This document shows, in pieces, positions 8,779 through 16,036 of a stretch of 64,000 bases of DNA. The stretch is from Lysinibacillus sp. FSL W8-0992 (lineage in GTDB: Bacteria > Bacillota > Bacilli > Bacillales_A > Planococcaceae): NCBI RefSeq assembly GCF_038008685.1, contig NZ_JBBOZQ010000001.1, positions 1,054,001 through 1,118,000 on the forward strand. Reading direction: 5' to 3'. A program made the translations under genes and the position numbers. Under the pieces are notes generated by a model. That model had not been told where the DNA came from and ran no database searches. It saw only the letters and a list, made by a program, of their open reading frames with translations. Each line of letters begins with the position of its first letter. Within the stretch, counting starts at the first letter, position 1.

Positions 8779-8815
8779 TTTTGTTACATATTATATAGGC
8801 AAGGGGGCACTAATT

Positions 8816-9391
8816 ATGAGTACTCATAAAGATTCTGTCGAAGAAAAAATAAAGAATCTTAAAGAGCAAACGACGTTTTATGTCCGTGAAATAAAAAAGC
8901 TAGTGGAGGAACAAAATTTTCAAAAAAATGTAAGTGTTATTAGTTATTTCACGACTTCTCTTAATATTTCTTATGATTCAGAACAGGAGAGTCTATGTCT
9001 TGGTTCTTATCATATTCGCAATATAGGTAATCAACCAATAACAAATCCTTATTTGTGCATAAAGCTACCTGAAGATTCCCCGTTTTCCTTCTCAGGTAGA
9101 TATGTATATGAGCATTTTAGTCAAAATTTAAAAACCGCGGGTAGCTGGGAACGAATAAATGATAGCTCTAACAATACAGAATTTTGGCTTAAACCAATAG
9201 GCAAAACAACAATTGAACCAAACGAGACGATTTCATTTACTAATTTCCAAATTAAATGGTCCCATAATTTATCCTATGCTGGTACAATAACGGGCTTTAC
9301 ATATTGTGATGAGCTACAAGACGGTGTCTTCGTACTAAATCCTATTAATCTCAATGGAATTAACGTTGTACAGGAGGATCAAGATGAGTGA
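8816..9391 (+). CDS. Conserved-looking protein of unknown function in spore-surface block
   Basis: 191-residue protein with a charged helical N-terminus (about 1-45) and a beta-rich remainder (LCLGSYHIRNIGNQPITNPYLCIKL, SWERINDS, KTTIEPNETISFTNFQIKW), suggesting a helix plus beta-sandwich fold. Start ATG 8816 has AGGGGG upstream; the frame is also open far upstream but that part lies across the previous gene and its terminator. Its stop overlaps the next start by 8 bases. I do not recognise a family; the context with coiled-coil and Cys-rich proteins suggests a structural role. Confidence 0.75.
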   Translation: MSTHKDSVEEKIKNLKEQTTFYVREIKKLVEEQNFQKNVSVISYFTTSLNISYDSEQESLCLGSYHIRNIGNQPITNPYLCIKLPEDSPFSFSGRYVYEHFSQNLKTAGSWERINDSSNNTEFWLKPIGKTTIEPNETISFTNFQIKWSHNLSYAGTITGFTYCDELQDGVFVLNPINLNGINVVQEDQDE

Positions 9392-9680
9392 AATAGAAGA
9401 ACAAAAACTAGAAGCAGGTTTAGAACAAATCGTTCGTCATTTTATGAAGGATCAACTTAGTAATGTCACGGATTTTAGAAAGGAGGGAGATAATAGCTTT
9501 GCATTTCTTGAAAAAAGTACGTTGCATTTACTGCTTTCCTATTTATTATCTGGCGACAAGAGAGCACCAGAAGAGAATATAACTGGACAGTTTGAATTGC
9601 ATCTCATAAAAGAACTTGATGATTTAATAGCTGATAATAAAGTGCAATTTGAGGAAATAATAGATTATTTGAAAAGCTAA
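9384..9680 (+). CDS. Small acidic helical protein, unknown function
   Basis: 98-residue, acidic, predominantly helical protein (EEQKLEAGLEQIVRHFMK, LLLSYLLSGDKRA). ATG 9384 with AGGAGG at 9373-9378, overlapping the upstream gene by 8 bases, so translation is coupled. No recognised domain. Part of the three-gene run 8816-10509. Confidence 0.75.
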   Translation: MSEIEEQKLEAGLEQIVRHFMKDQLSNVTDFRKEGDNSFAFLEKSTLHLLLSYLLSGDKRAPEENITGQFELHLIKELDDLIADNKVQFEEIIDYLKS

Positions 9681-9699
9681 CGTGATAGGAGGTACTAAC

Positions 9700-10509
9700 G
9701 TGGATAATCAAAGCGTTAAAAATAACGATCCTATACAGCTCCAGCAAATGATTATTTTTTTAAGAGCAGAACTTGCTAAATATAAAAATGAAATAAATAG
9801 ACTTAGAGATAGCGATTATTATTCACTCGTACTTAGACTAGAGCGGGAAAATGTTCAATTGACGAAACGTAATAAAGAGCTTGCGATGGATCGGATGAAA
9901 TTAAAAAGAACGAATGAAAAGGAATTAAAGGCTTATAATGAGGATATACAGAGAAGGGAAATTCAACGAAAAAAACACATTTCCTCGATAGATACATTAT
10001 TAAGAGAAATTGAACATTTACGTTCTGAGAATAAAGAATTACGGCAAACTACAAACGCTAATAATAATGAACTGCTCGCTATTAAAAGAAATTATGTAGC
10101 GGAAGAAAAGCAGGCGATTGAAAGTCTTGAAATACAGCTAAGTACATTTACAAAAGCAGCGAATGAAAAAATGAATGCTATAGTCGAAGCCATACAGAGA
10201 CATGACGAAAATAATGTACATGACTATTTAGTTAAGGAGTTAGTAGAAAGAGATAATGAAATAAATAGATTGTCCTTTGAGTTAATGGATATTAAAAACA
10301 ACAACAACACAAGTGCTGTAGGCTTAAATGGCGAAAATATGTCTGTCAATTCGAAGGTGCTTTTAAATCTAGATGCTAAGATACAAAAAATAATAGCGCA
10401 ATCCAATGATTTTGAGGAGCAACTAGAGAAGAAAGTTCGTATCCTAGATGACTTAGAGCACCAATTGACTCAGCTCGCTATGGAGATTAATGTGAATAGG
10501 TCTATGTAA
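9700..10509 (+). CDS. Long coiled-coil protein, unknown function
   Basis: 269 residues, nearly all predicted coiled coil (repeated Leu/Ile/Asn/Glu/Lys heptads such as LERENVQLTKRNKEL), without signal peptide or membrane segment. GTG 9700 is chosen because AGGAGGT (9687-9693) lies 6 bases ahead; an earlier in-frame GTG at 9682 precedes that site. Last gene of the 8816-10509 run, followed by a terminator. Probably a structural or scaffold protein; no family recognised. Confidence 0.75.
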   Translation: MDNQSVKNNDPIQLQQMIIFLRAELAKYKNEINRLRDSDYYSLVLRLERENVQLTKRNKELAMDRMKLKRTNEKELKAYNEDIQRREIQRKKHISSIDTLLREIEHLRSENKELRQTTNANNNELLAIKRNYVAEEKQAIESLEIQLSTFTKAANEKMNAIVEAIQRHDENNVHDYLVKELVERDNEINRLSFELMDIKNNNNTSAVGLNGENMSVNSKVLLNLDAKIQKIIAQSNDFEEQLEKKVRILDDLEHQLTQLAMEINVNRSM

Positions 10510-10545
10510 AACCAGGCTGTTTATAAGGATAGTATGAAGAGAAAA

Positions 10546-10583
10546 AGTGTTAGATTGACTACAATCAATCTAGCGCTTTTTTT
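10546..10583 (+). terminator. Terminator, copy 1 of a repeated sequence
   Basis: AGTGTTAGATTGA pairs with TCAATCTAGCGCT (two G-T pairs) across CTACAA, followed by eight T. Nearly the same sequence recurs at 46404 and 59661. Confidence 0.9.
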
Positions 10584-10595
10584 GCTGTAATCGTT

Positions 10596-10705
10596 ACTTC
10601 GCTACTGCGGGCGCTTTCCGCTCAGCACAACGTAAGGCGCAACACTCGAAAGTTTGTAGTTTGTTGCGCCTTACGTTCTGAGCAGGTGCTCCGAACTACT
10701 AGTGC
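10596..10705. repeat. Palindromic interspersed element, copy 1
   Basis: Contains a perfect 14-bp inverted repeat CGTAAGGCGCAACA (10631-10644) / TGTTGCGCCTTACG (10662-10675) flanked by GC-rich sequence ending in ACTAGTG. Related elements occur at 18835, 22124, 36080, 37491 and 59700. Confidence 0.8.
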
Positions 10706-10807
10706 TCACTTCTAAACTATATTGAAGCAAAATATCGAATTTTTTTATCTTACATAGCGGAACTTTTAAAACCTTTGACAGGATTGTTTAGTTGACGATG
10801 AATTTTT

Positions 10808-10957
10808 TTATTTTGTTTCTCTGTGTAACGTTACGCGCTTTAAACGAGGAGAATATTTTTTTAACTCCAGTCTTTCTGGATTATTTCGTTTGTTTTTTGA
10901 AGTAATGTAGTTTTTATCTCCAGTTTCTGTACAGGCTAAAATAATTTGAACACGCAT
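10808..10957 (-). CDS. rpmG: Ribosomal protein L33, zinc-free (C-minus) paralogue
   Basis: 49-residue protein beginning [20 protein letters not shown] and ending TLHRETK, the signature of bacterial L33. Of the four zinc cysteines of the ordinary form only one remains; the others are Thr/Ser/Leu ([13 protein letters not shown]), as in zinc-independent paralogues that replace zinc-loaded L33 during starvation. ATG 10957 has AGAGGTG upstream. A TTGACA-17-TATTGT promoter and a Zur-type operator stand directly in front, divergent from yciC. B. subtilis rpmGC is the Zur-regulated counterpart. No clear terminator seen. Confidence 0.92.
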   Translation of the reverse strand: MRVQIILACTETGDKNYITSKNKRNNPERLELKKYSPRLKRVTLHRETK

Positions 10958-10973
10958 CCTATCACCTCTTTTT

Positions 10974-10994
10974 AAATAGTAATCATTACGCTTT
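10974..10994. promoter_or_regulatory. Zur-type operator for rpmG
   Basis: 21-bp site with the palindromic core GTAATCATTAC inside AAAT...CTTT, matching the Zur/Fur-family pattern AAATnGTAATnATTACnnTTT. It lies just downstream of the rpmG -10 box, where binding would block transcription. Confidence 0.85.
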
Positions 10995-10996
10995 AT

Positions 10997-11025
10997 ACAA
11001 TATTATTTTTATTTTCTATTGTCAA
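10997..11025 (-). promoter_or_regulatory. SigA promoter of rpmG
   Basis: TTGACA (complement of 11020-11025), 17-base spacer, TATTGT (complement of 10997-11002). Confidence 0.8.
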
Positions 11026-11090
11026 GATGTAGCTACACAAAAAGTTAAGCATTGCATTATCAGCTTTTCTATGATTAAATTACAACTTGT

Positions 11091-11111
11091 AAATAGTAAT
11101 GATTACGATTT
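11091..11111. promoter_or_regulatory. Zur-type operator for yciC
   Basis: Second 21-bp site with core GTAATGATTAC and outer AAAT/ATTT, ending directly before the AAGGAGG of yciC. It shares its first ten bases with the rpmG operator. Confidence 0.87.
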
Positions 11112-11125
11112 AAGGAGGTTGGAAT

Positions 11126-12322
11126 ATGACGACAAAGAAAATCCCAGTGACAGTTTTAAGTGGTTATTTAGGTTCAGGTAAAACAACGATGATGAATCAT
11201 GTCCTACAAAATGAGAAAAATATACGGGTGGCTGTTATTGTCAATGATATGAGTGAAATTAATATTGATGCAGAACTTATTGCAAGTGGAAGTGGTATTT
11301 CTCGAACGGAGGAAAAATTCGTAGAGCTTTCCAATGGTTGTATATGTTGCACGTTACGTGAGGATTTATTACAAGAGGTTAAACGCCTCGCGGAGCTTGG
11401 AAATATAGATTATATTTTAATTGAGTCGACGGGTATTAGTGAACCTATTCCAGTGGCGCAAACGTTCAGTTATTTGGATGAGGAGCTTGGAATTGATTTA
11501 ACAAAGTTTTGTCAACTCGATACGATGGTGACTGTAGTCGATGCACACCGTTTTTGGCATGATTTTCAGTCAGGCGAAAGCTTGTTAGAGCGTAAGGAAG
11601 CTGTTGGTGAATTAGATGAACGAGATGTGGCAGATTTATTGATTGACCAAATTGAATTTTGTGATGTTTTAGTATTGAACAAGTGTGACCTCGTAACAGA
11701 AGACGAACTTGAACGATTAGAACGTATTTTGCGTGCATTACAACCTGAGGCAACGCTAATACGTACAATTAATGGTGTAATCGAGCCAAGTGCAATTTTA
11801 AATACAGGACGTTTTGATTTTGAGCGAGTATCAGAATCTGCTGGCTGGTTAAAAGAGTTAGAACTTGGGCATGAAAATCATACACCGGAGACAGAGGAGT
11901 ATGGCATTGCTTCATTCACGTATAAGCGTAAAATGCCTTTCCATCCGATGCGTTTTGTTGAGTGGTGTGATAATATGCCTCAATCCATTGTGCGTGCAAA
12001 GGGTATTATTTGGAGCGCAAAACATCAGGAAGTAGCGTTGTTATTGTCACAGGCAGGTTCCTCTGCAAAAATTGAACCTGTTTCCTATTGGGTAGCGGCA
12101 TTACCAACAGCGCAGCAAAAGGATGTTTTTTTACAAAGCCCAGAGGTTTTGGAGGATTGGGATGAGGAATTTGGTGACCGTATGACACAGCTAGTCATTA
12201 TAGGCATCGATTTAGACAAAGAAGCAATAACAAAGGAACTAGATGCATGCTTATTGACGACTGATGAATTTACAGAGCCGTGGGGCAAGCTAGAGGATCC
12301 CTTTCATTGGGAGTGGAGTTAA
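11126..12322 (+). CDS. yciC: Zinc-starvation GTPase YciC (COG0523 metallochaperone)
   Basis: 398-residue G3E-family GTPase thought to deliver zinc to essential enzymes under starvation. Motifs: Walker A GYLGSGKT (residues 13-20), metal motif CICC at 72-75, NKCD at 185-188, and a C-terminal COG0523 domain. It aligns almost end to end with B. subtilis YciC as I know it. ATG 11126 with AAGGAGG. A Zur operator abuts the ribosome site and a divergent zinc-free L33 gene shares the control region, so induction by low zinc is expected. Confidence 0.95.
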   Translation: MTTKKIPVTVLSGYLGSGKTTMMNHVLQNEKNIRVAVIVNDMSEINIDAELIASGSGISRTEEKFVELSNGCICCTLREDLLQEVKRLAELGNIDYILIESTGISEPIPVAQTFSYLDEELGIDLTKFCQLDTMVTVVDAHRFWHDFQSGESLLERKEAVGELDERDVADLLIDQIEFCDVLVLNKCDLVTEDELERLERILRALQPEATLIRTINGVIEPSAILNTGRFDFERVSESAGWLKELELGHENHTPETEEYGIASFTYKRKMPFHPMRFVEWCDNMPQSIVRAKGIIWSAKHQEVALLLSQAGSSAKIEPVSYWVAALPTAQQKDVFLQSPEVLEDWDEEFGDRMTQLVIIGIDLDKEAITKELDACLLTTDEFTEPWGKLEDPFHWEWS

Positions 12323-12409
12323 TGTAGTGCTGCTTGATTGTGAGTTAAGCCGCGCTAGCAAAAAGTAGTCAATTTGTAATGAAAATCGACCTTATTTACG
12401 ATTTACGTA

Positions 12410-12450
12410 AAAAAGAATCTACCACATTATTTTTGTGGTAGATCCTTTTT
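12410..12450. terminator. Bidirectional terminator yciC / ypbQ
   Basis: ATCTACCACA / TGTGGTAGAT stem with A run before and T run after; the ypbQ stop codon sits in its loop. Confidence 0.88.
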
Positions 12451-12969
12451 AAATACATGATTATAGTTTGTCGCATCACGTAATGCTTTTTCCTCAATAG
12501 GAATCCGTACTGAAAGCATTGTAATGTTTAAGAGCGTAAAGCAAAATGCTGTGAAATAAGCTTGGAACATAATTGGTAGTAGAAGAATCTCCAAGCTAAC
12601 AACGGCATAATTCGGGTGTCGCATAAATGTATAAGGGCCTTTACGTACAACTTTTGCGCCAGGTAAAATCAGTATTTTCGTATTCCAAAATGGTCCTAAT
12701 GAACGGATACACCAAATACGCAAAGCTTGCACCATAAGGAATAATAAGAAAAATAACGGGAATAAGGACGATGGACCATTTTTATTTGAAACTACTTCAA
12801 CAATTAAAAATAGAAAAAAGCTAACATGCATAGCAACCATATAGGGATAATGTGAAGCGCCGACTTCATAGGCTCCTTTTGCAAACATCCATTTTTCATG
12901 ACGTTTTGCTATTAAAACCTCTGCTAATCTTTGTAGAATAACAAGAATTAAAATAATGTAAAAAAGCAT
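12427..12969 (-). CDS. ypbQ: Isoprenylcysteine-methyltransferase-family protein YpbQ (BpsB)
   Basis: 180-residue membrane methyltransferase with about five hydrophobic helices and the ICMT-type C-terminal motif GPYTFMRHPNY that binds S-adenosylmethionine. In B. subtilis the bpsA-ypbQ pair makes alkylpyrones and O-methylates them. ATG 12969 with GGAGGGA upstream and only one base from the bpsA stop, so translation is coupled. An upstream in-frame start inside bpsA is less likely. Confidence 0.9.
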   Translation of the reverse strand: MLFYIILILVILQRLAEVLIAKRHEKWMFAKGAYEVGASHYPYMVAMHVSFFLFLIVEVVSNKNGPSSLFPLFFLLFLMVQALRIWCIRSLGPFWNTKILILPGAKVVRKGPYTFMRHPNYAVVSLEILLLPIMFQAYFTAFCFTLLNITMLSVRIPIEEKALRDATNYNHVFKKDLPQK

Positions 12970-12970
12970 A

Positions 12971-14053
12971 TTACTCCCTCCATTTAAGTAATACAGCCTC
13001 TGCACAGAAGCCTGGACCGAGGGCGACTAGCAACCCAATATCATCTATTTGCCCTTCGTTTAACATAAACTGCTCTAGTACATACAAAACAGTAGGAGAA
13101 GACATATTACCGTGTTGACGTAATATTTCCCGAGAAATGTCGGTTTTTTGTTCAGCAAGATATAACGTATCCTCATACGCTTTTAACACTTTTTTTCCCC
13201 CTGGATGTGCAATAAAATGATCAAGCTGCTCACTGTAAAGTTGTTGTTCAACTAAAAATTGTTCAATGAAAGGACCAAGCCAATTTGTAATAATGGATGG
13301 AATACTTTTTTGGAAAACGACATGAAGGCCATTGTTTTTTATATTCCAGCCCATTACATTTTCTGAATCGGGCATCCACTTAGAACCAGTTGAAACAATT
13401 GAAGGAATTGGTTTTTTTGTTGGAATTGCAACATCGTCTCCACAAACGAGTATGCAGGCAGCGCCGTCAGCGAATAGGGAGGCGCCAATTAAATTACTTT
13501 TAGAAAGATCGTTTTGCTGAAAAGTTAGGCTACAAAGTTCGACACATACAACAAGTACCTTTTCTTGAGGATGCGCTTTGCAATAATCATAAGCACGACT
13601 AACTCCAGCAGCTCCCCCTGCACAGCCTAACCCCCACAATGGTATGCGCTTTAACCTATCGGAAAAAGGCAGTTGATTCATGATACGAGCATCTATGCTT
13701 GGTGTAGATATGCCCGTACTACTCACGAAAATAATAGCATCAATATCTTTAGGGGAAATAGGTGCTTCTAAAAAAGATTCATTTTGTAAACAGGCTTGAA
13801 TGACTTCAACGCTATATTGTGTTGCTAGCTCTATATACAGATTGTTACGTTCTTCGAAAGTATGCTCACTACGGTGCCACTCAGCGGGTACACAGAAATG
13901 ACGAGTATCGATGCCACCATTATCAAATACTTTTAAATAACGCTCTAACTTTGGAATTTTTTCATAAAAGAGCTCCTTTGTTAACGCCTCTGCGTTCGCC
14001 TGTTGCAATGTGTAAGGTGGTTGATATGTGCTGATAGAAATAATTTTTGACAA
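12971..14053 (-). CDS. bpsA: Type III polyketide synthase (alkylpyrone synthase BpsA)
   Basis: 360-residue chalcone-synthase-like enzyme expected to condense fatty acyl-CoA with malonyl-CoA into alkylpyrones. Catalytic triad visible: Cys144 (GLGCAGGAAG), His283 (AHPGGKK), Asn316 (QHGNMSS). TTG 14053 is chosen because AAGGAGA (complement of 14061-14067) lies 7 bases upstream and the resulting N-terminus MSKIISISTYQPPY matches family length; the frame is open farther upstream without a good site. Cotranscribed with ypbQ. Confidence 0.93.
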   Translation of the reverse strand: MSKIISISTYQPPYTLQQANAEALTKELFYEKIPKLERYLKVFDNGGIDTRHFCVPAEWHRSEHTFEERNNLYIELATQYSVEVIQACLQNESFLEAPISPKDIDAIIFVSSTGISTPSIDARIMNQLPFSDRLKRIPLWGLGCAGGAAGVSRAYDYCKAHPQEKVLVVCVELCSLTFQQNDLSKSNLIGASLFADGAACILVCGDDVAIPTKKPIPSIVSTGSKWMPDSENVMGWNIKNNGLHVVFQKSIPSIITNWLGPFIEQFLVEQQLYSEQLDHFIAHPGGKKVLKAYEDTLYLAEQKTDISREILRQHGNMSSPTVLYVLEQFMLNEGQIDDIGLLVALGPGFCAEAVLLKWRE

Positions 14054-14131
14054 TTCAACATCTCCTTCGCAAATAGTGGTCTTGTACATTGTATGCAGAT
14101 AGGAAGGGCGTACATGCTTCAATAAATTTAT

Positions 14132-14160
14132 TTGACAATTATGAACAATTTAGATATATT
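14132..14160 (+). promoter_or_regulatory. SigA promoter of rsgA leader
   Basis: TTGACA at 14132-14137, 17-base spacer, TATATT at 14155-14160. The expected transcript starts near 14167. Confidence 0.85.
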
Positions 14161-14176
14161 GGTAACATCTAAATTG
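14146..14176. promoter_or_regulatory. Perfect 10-bp inverted repeat over -10/+1 (operator candidate)
   Basis: CAATTTAGAT (14146-14155) and ATCTAAATTG (14167-14176) with an 11-base spacer; arm centres are 21 bp apart. It covers the -10 box and start point of the rsgA leader promoter. Binding protein unknown. Confidence 0.65.
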
Positions 14177-14193
14177 GAAGTAGGTGATGTGAC

Positions 14194-14268
14194 ATGATGA
14201 ATAGATCCGTTTTTAACGAACTGCAATTCGGTTTGTTCAATTTCACACGCCTAAAATATGCGATTTGA
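14194..14268 (+). CDS. 24-residue leader peptide of rsgA attenuator
   Basis: Short frame with tandem ATG codons (14194, 14197), AGGTGAT at 14182-14188 as ribosome site, and a TGA stop at 14266-14268. It starts MMNRSVFNELQ and is rich in Phe and Leu. The antiterminator segment lies within its codons 9-13. Role inferred: ribosome movement or stalling on this frame decides whether the downstream terminator forms. Confidence 0.65.
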   Translation: MMNRSVFNELQFGLFNFTRLKYAI

Positions 14269-14338
14269 CCTTGCCCGTAGAGTTAACGACTACTATGTGA
14301 CAAAGGCTATTTGTGTATTCCCTTAAACGTGCCTGTGA

Positions 14339-14377
14339 AACCTTGTAACTGCCGAATTGCAGTTGCAAGGTTTTTTT
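14339..14377 (+). terminator. Attenuator terminator before rsgA
   Basis: AACCTTGTAACTGC pairs with GCAGTTGCAAGGTT around CGAATT, followed by seven T. It ends 57 bases before the rsgA start. Confidence 0.92.
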
Positions 14378-14433
14378 ATGCTTGTTTCGCACTTAGAGGC
14401 GTAATTGATAGACACATTTAGGAGGAATAACAA

Positions 14434-15504
14434 TTGAAATTAACAACATTAGGGTTTTCAACTTATTTTGAAGAGCAAGTAACTGCGTTTAAAGAGGAAT
14501 CAAAGTTAGCGAACTGTGTACCTGCCCGAGTTACTTTGGAGCATAAGCATTCATATCGTGTACTAGCTGAAGAAGGTGAATGGCTAGCTACAGTCGCTGG
14601 ACATTTTGCATATACATCGGTAGCAAGAGAGGACTATCCAGCAGTTGGAGATTGGGTATTAGTCGAGAAAATGGCGGGGGAAGAAAAGGCGATAATTCAT
14701 AAATTATTTAACCGAAAGTCCGTATTTTCTCGTAAGGTTGCAGGACAGGAAATAAAGGAACAAATTGTAGCATCAAATGTTGATATTGTGCTACTTGTAA
14801 TGAGCTTAAATGCAGATTTTAATATTCGTCGTTTAGAGCGCTATTTAGTAGCCGCTTGGGATTCCGGTGCGAAGCCAGTAATTGTACTGACAAAGGCTGA
14901 TTTATGTGAAGATATTTCGAGCATGGTACGGGAAGTCGAGCTTGTAGCTTTTGGTGTGGATATTTTTGTAACTAGTGCACGATCAGGCGAAGGCATAACA
15001 GCTATTCAGAACCTCTTTACAGAAGGGGTGACAGGTGCACTGCTCGGTTCATCGGGTGCAGGGAAATCCACTTTAATGAATGCATTAAGTGGAGAAGAGC
15101 TTATGAAAGTTTCAGGTATTCGGGAGGATGATGCCAAAGGGCGCCATACGACTACACACCGAGAATTAATTGTATTGCCAAGTGGTGGCTGCTTAATCGA
15201 TACCCCAGGAATGCGTGAGTTGCAATTATGGGATCAAAGTGAAAGTCTATCTTCTAGTTTCCGTGATATTGAAGAATTTGCAGCCGCATGTCGTTACAGA
15301 GATTGTACGCATCATATGGAGCCACACTGTGCGGTGCAACAAGCTATTAAAGATGGAGCACTTGAACAATCACGTTTGCAAAGCTATTTCAAGTTGCAAA
15401 AGGAGCTTGCTTTTATTGAGCGAAAAACGAATATGCAGGCAAAGCTGAATGAGCAACGCAAATGGAAGCAAATTGCGAAAGGCATGAAGAAGGGCAAAAA
15501 ATAG
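14434..15504 (+). CDS. rsgA: Ribosome small-subunit-dependent GTPase A (RsgA), long paralogue
   Basis: 356-residue circularly permuted GTPase that assists 30S maturation. Order seen: N-terminal OB fold, G4 TKAD (153-156), G1 GSSGAGKST (205-213), G3 DTPG (256-259), and a zinc site Cys286, Cys291, His293, Cys299. It is about 60 residues longer than the B. subtilis housekeeping RsgA, with a basic Lys-rich tail (KGMKKGKK), so it is probably a second copy. TTG 14434 with AGGAGGA. It stands alone behind an attenuator, implying inducible expression. Confidence 0.92.
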   Translation: MKLTTLGFSTYFEEQVTAFKEESKLANCVPARVTLEHKHSYRVLAEEGEWLATVAGHFAYTSVAREDYPAVGDWVLVEKMAGEEKAIIHKLFNRKSVFSRKVAGQEIKEQIVASNVDIVLLVMSLNADFNIRRLERYLVAAWDSGAKPVIVLTKADLCEDISSMVREVELVAFGVDIFVTSARSGEGITAIQNLFTEGVTGALLGSSGAGKSTLMNALSGEELMKVSGIREDDAKGRHTTTHRELIVLPSGGCLIDTPGMRELQLWDQSESLSSSFRDIEEFAAACRYRDCTHHMEPHCAVQQAIKDGALEQSRLQSYFKLQKELAFIERKTNMQAKLNEQRKWKQIAKGMKKGKK

Positions 15505-15521
15505 TTAACAAGCTTTTAAGG

Positions 15522-15550
15522 GCAACTTCGCCATCGTGTTGCGAAGTTGC
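15522..15550 (+). terminator. Hairpin after rsgA
   Basis: Perfect 10-bp stem GCAACTTCGC / GCGAAGTTGC with a 9-base loop; no T run follows, so termination is uncertain. Confidence 0.55.
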
Positions 15551-15588
15551 TATCTGATAAGCGAGTTAATCGGTAAAGGAGATGTACT

Positions 15589-16014
15589 ATGGCTATACAA
15601 AATATTAACCATTTTTTATTTTCAGTGTCTAGTCTAGAGCAATCAATAGCATTTTACCAAAATGTTTTTGATGCCAAGTTATTAGTGCAAGGGAGAAGCA
15701 CTGCTTATTTCGATTTAAATGGGCTGTGGCTTGCACTAAATGAGGAAGCGGATATTCCACGTAACGAAATACATCGCTCCTATACACATATTGCTTTTTC
15801 TATCGATGAAGAAGATTTTGAGAAAATGTATGACAAGCTTGTGCATTATAAGGTTAATATTTTAGAGGGCAGACAAAGAGATGAACGAGATAAACAGTCC
15901 ATTTATTTTACCGATCCAGATGGTCATAAATTTGAGTTCCATACAGGTACATTACAGGATCGCCTAGAGTATTATAAAAACGAAAAAACGCATATGGAAT
16001 TTTTCAATGATTAA
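15589..16014 (+). CDS. fosB: Metallothiol (bacillithiol) transferase FosB, fosfomycin resistance
   Basis: 141-residue VOC-fold enzyme that opens the fosfomycin epoxide with bacillithiol. Metal ligands His8, His67 (SYTHIAF) and Glu116 (HKFEF) are in place, and [32 protein letters not shown] match B. subtilis FosB closely. ATG with AAAGGAG. A HAD phosphatase follows after 22 bases. Confidence 0.96.
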   Translation: MAIQNINHFLFSVSSLEQSIAFYQNVFDAKLLVQGRSTAYFDLNGLWLALNEEADIPRNEIHRSYTHIAFSIDEEDFEKMYDKLVHYKVNILEGRQRDERDKQSIYFTDPDGHKFEFHTGTLQDRLEYYKNEKTHMEFFND

Positions 16015-16036
16015 CAATGACTAAGGGGGTTATATT

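Larger units (their letters stand above)
14167..14377 (+). ncRNA. Transcription-attenuation leader of rsgA
   Basis: Predicted leader from the TTGACA/TATATT promoter to a strong terminator, holding a translated 24-codon reading frame. A 13-base segment inside that frame (AACTGCAATTCGG, 14219-14231) is perfectly complementary to CCGAATTGCAGTT (14352-14364), the loop and 3' arm of the terminator; TTTCACA (14241-14247) also pairs with TGTGAAA (14334-14340), nested inside. The two folds are mutually exclusive, the hallmark of an antiterminator/terminator switch controlled by ribosome position. A stand-alone small RNA is the alternative. Confidence 0.7.

Noticed and set aside
8495-8815. In-frame upstream extension of the 8816 gene
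   Set aside because: It overlaps the Cys-rich protein gene and runs through that gene's terminator; the ATG at 8816 has its own ribosome site.
14214-14232. LexA-like box CGAAC-N4-ATTCG
   Set aside because: One half-site is changed, the position is inside the leader transcript, and the sequence is better explained as the antiterminator arm.
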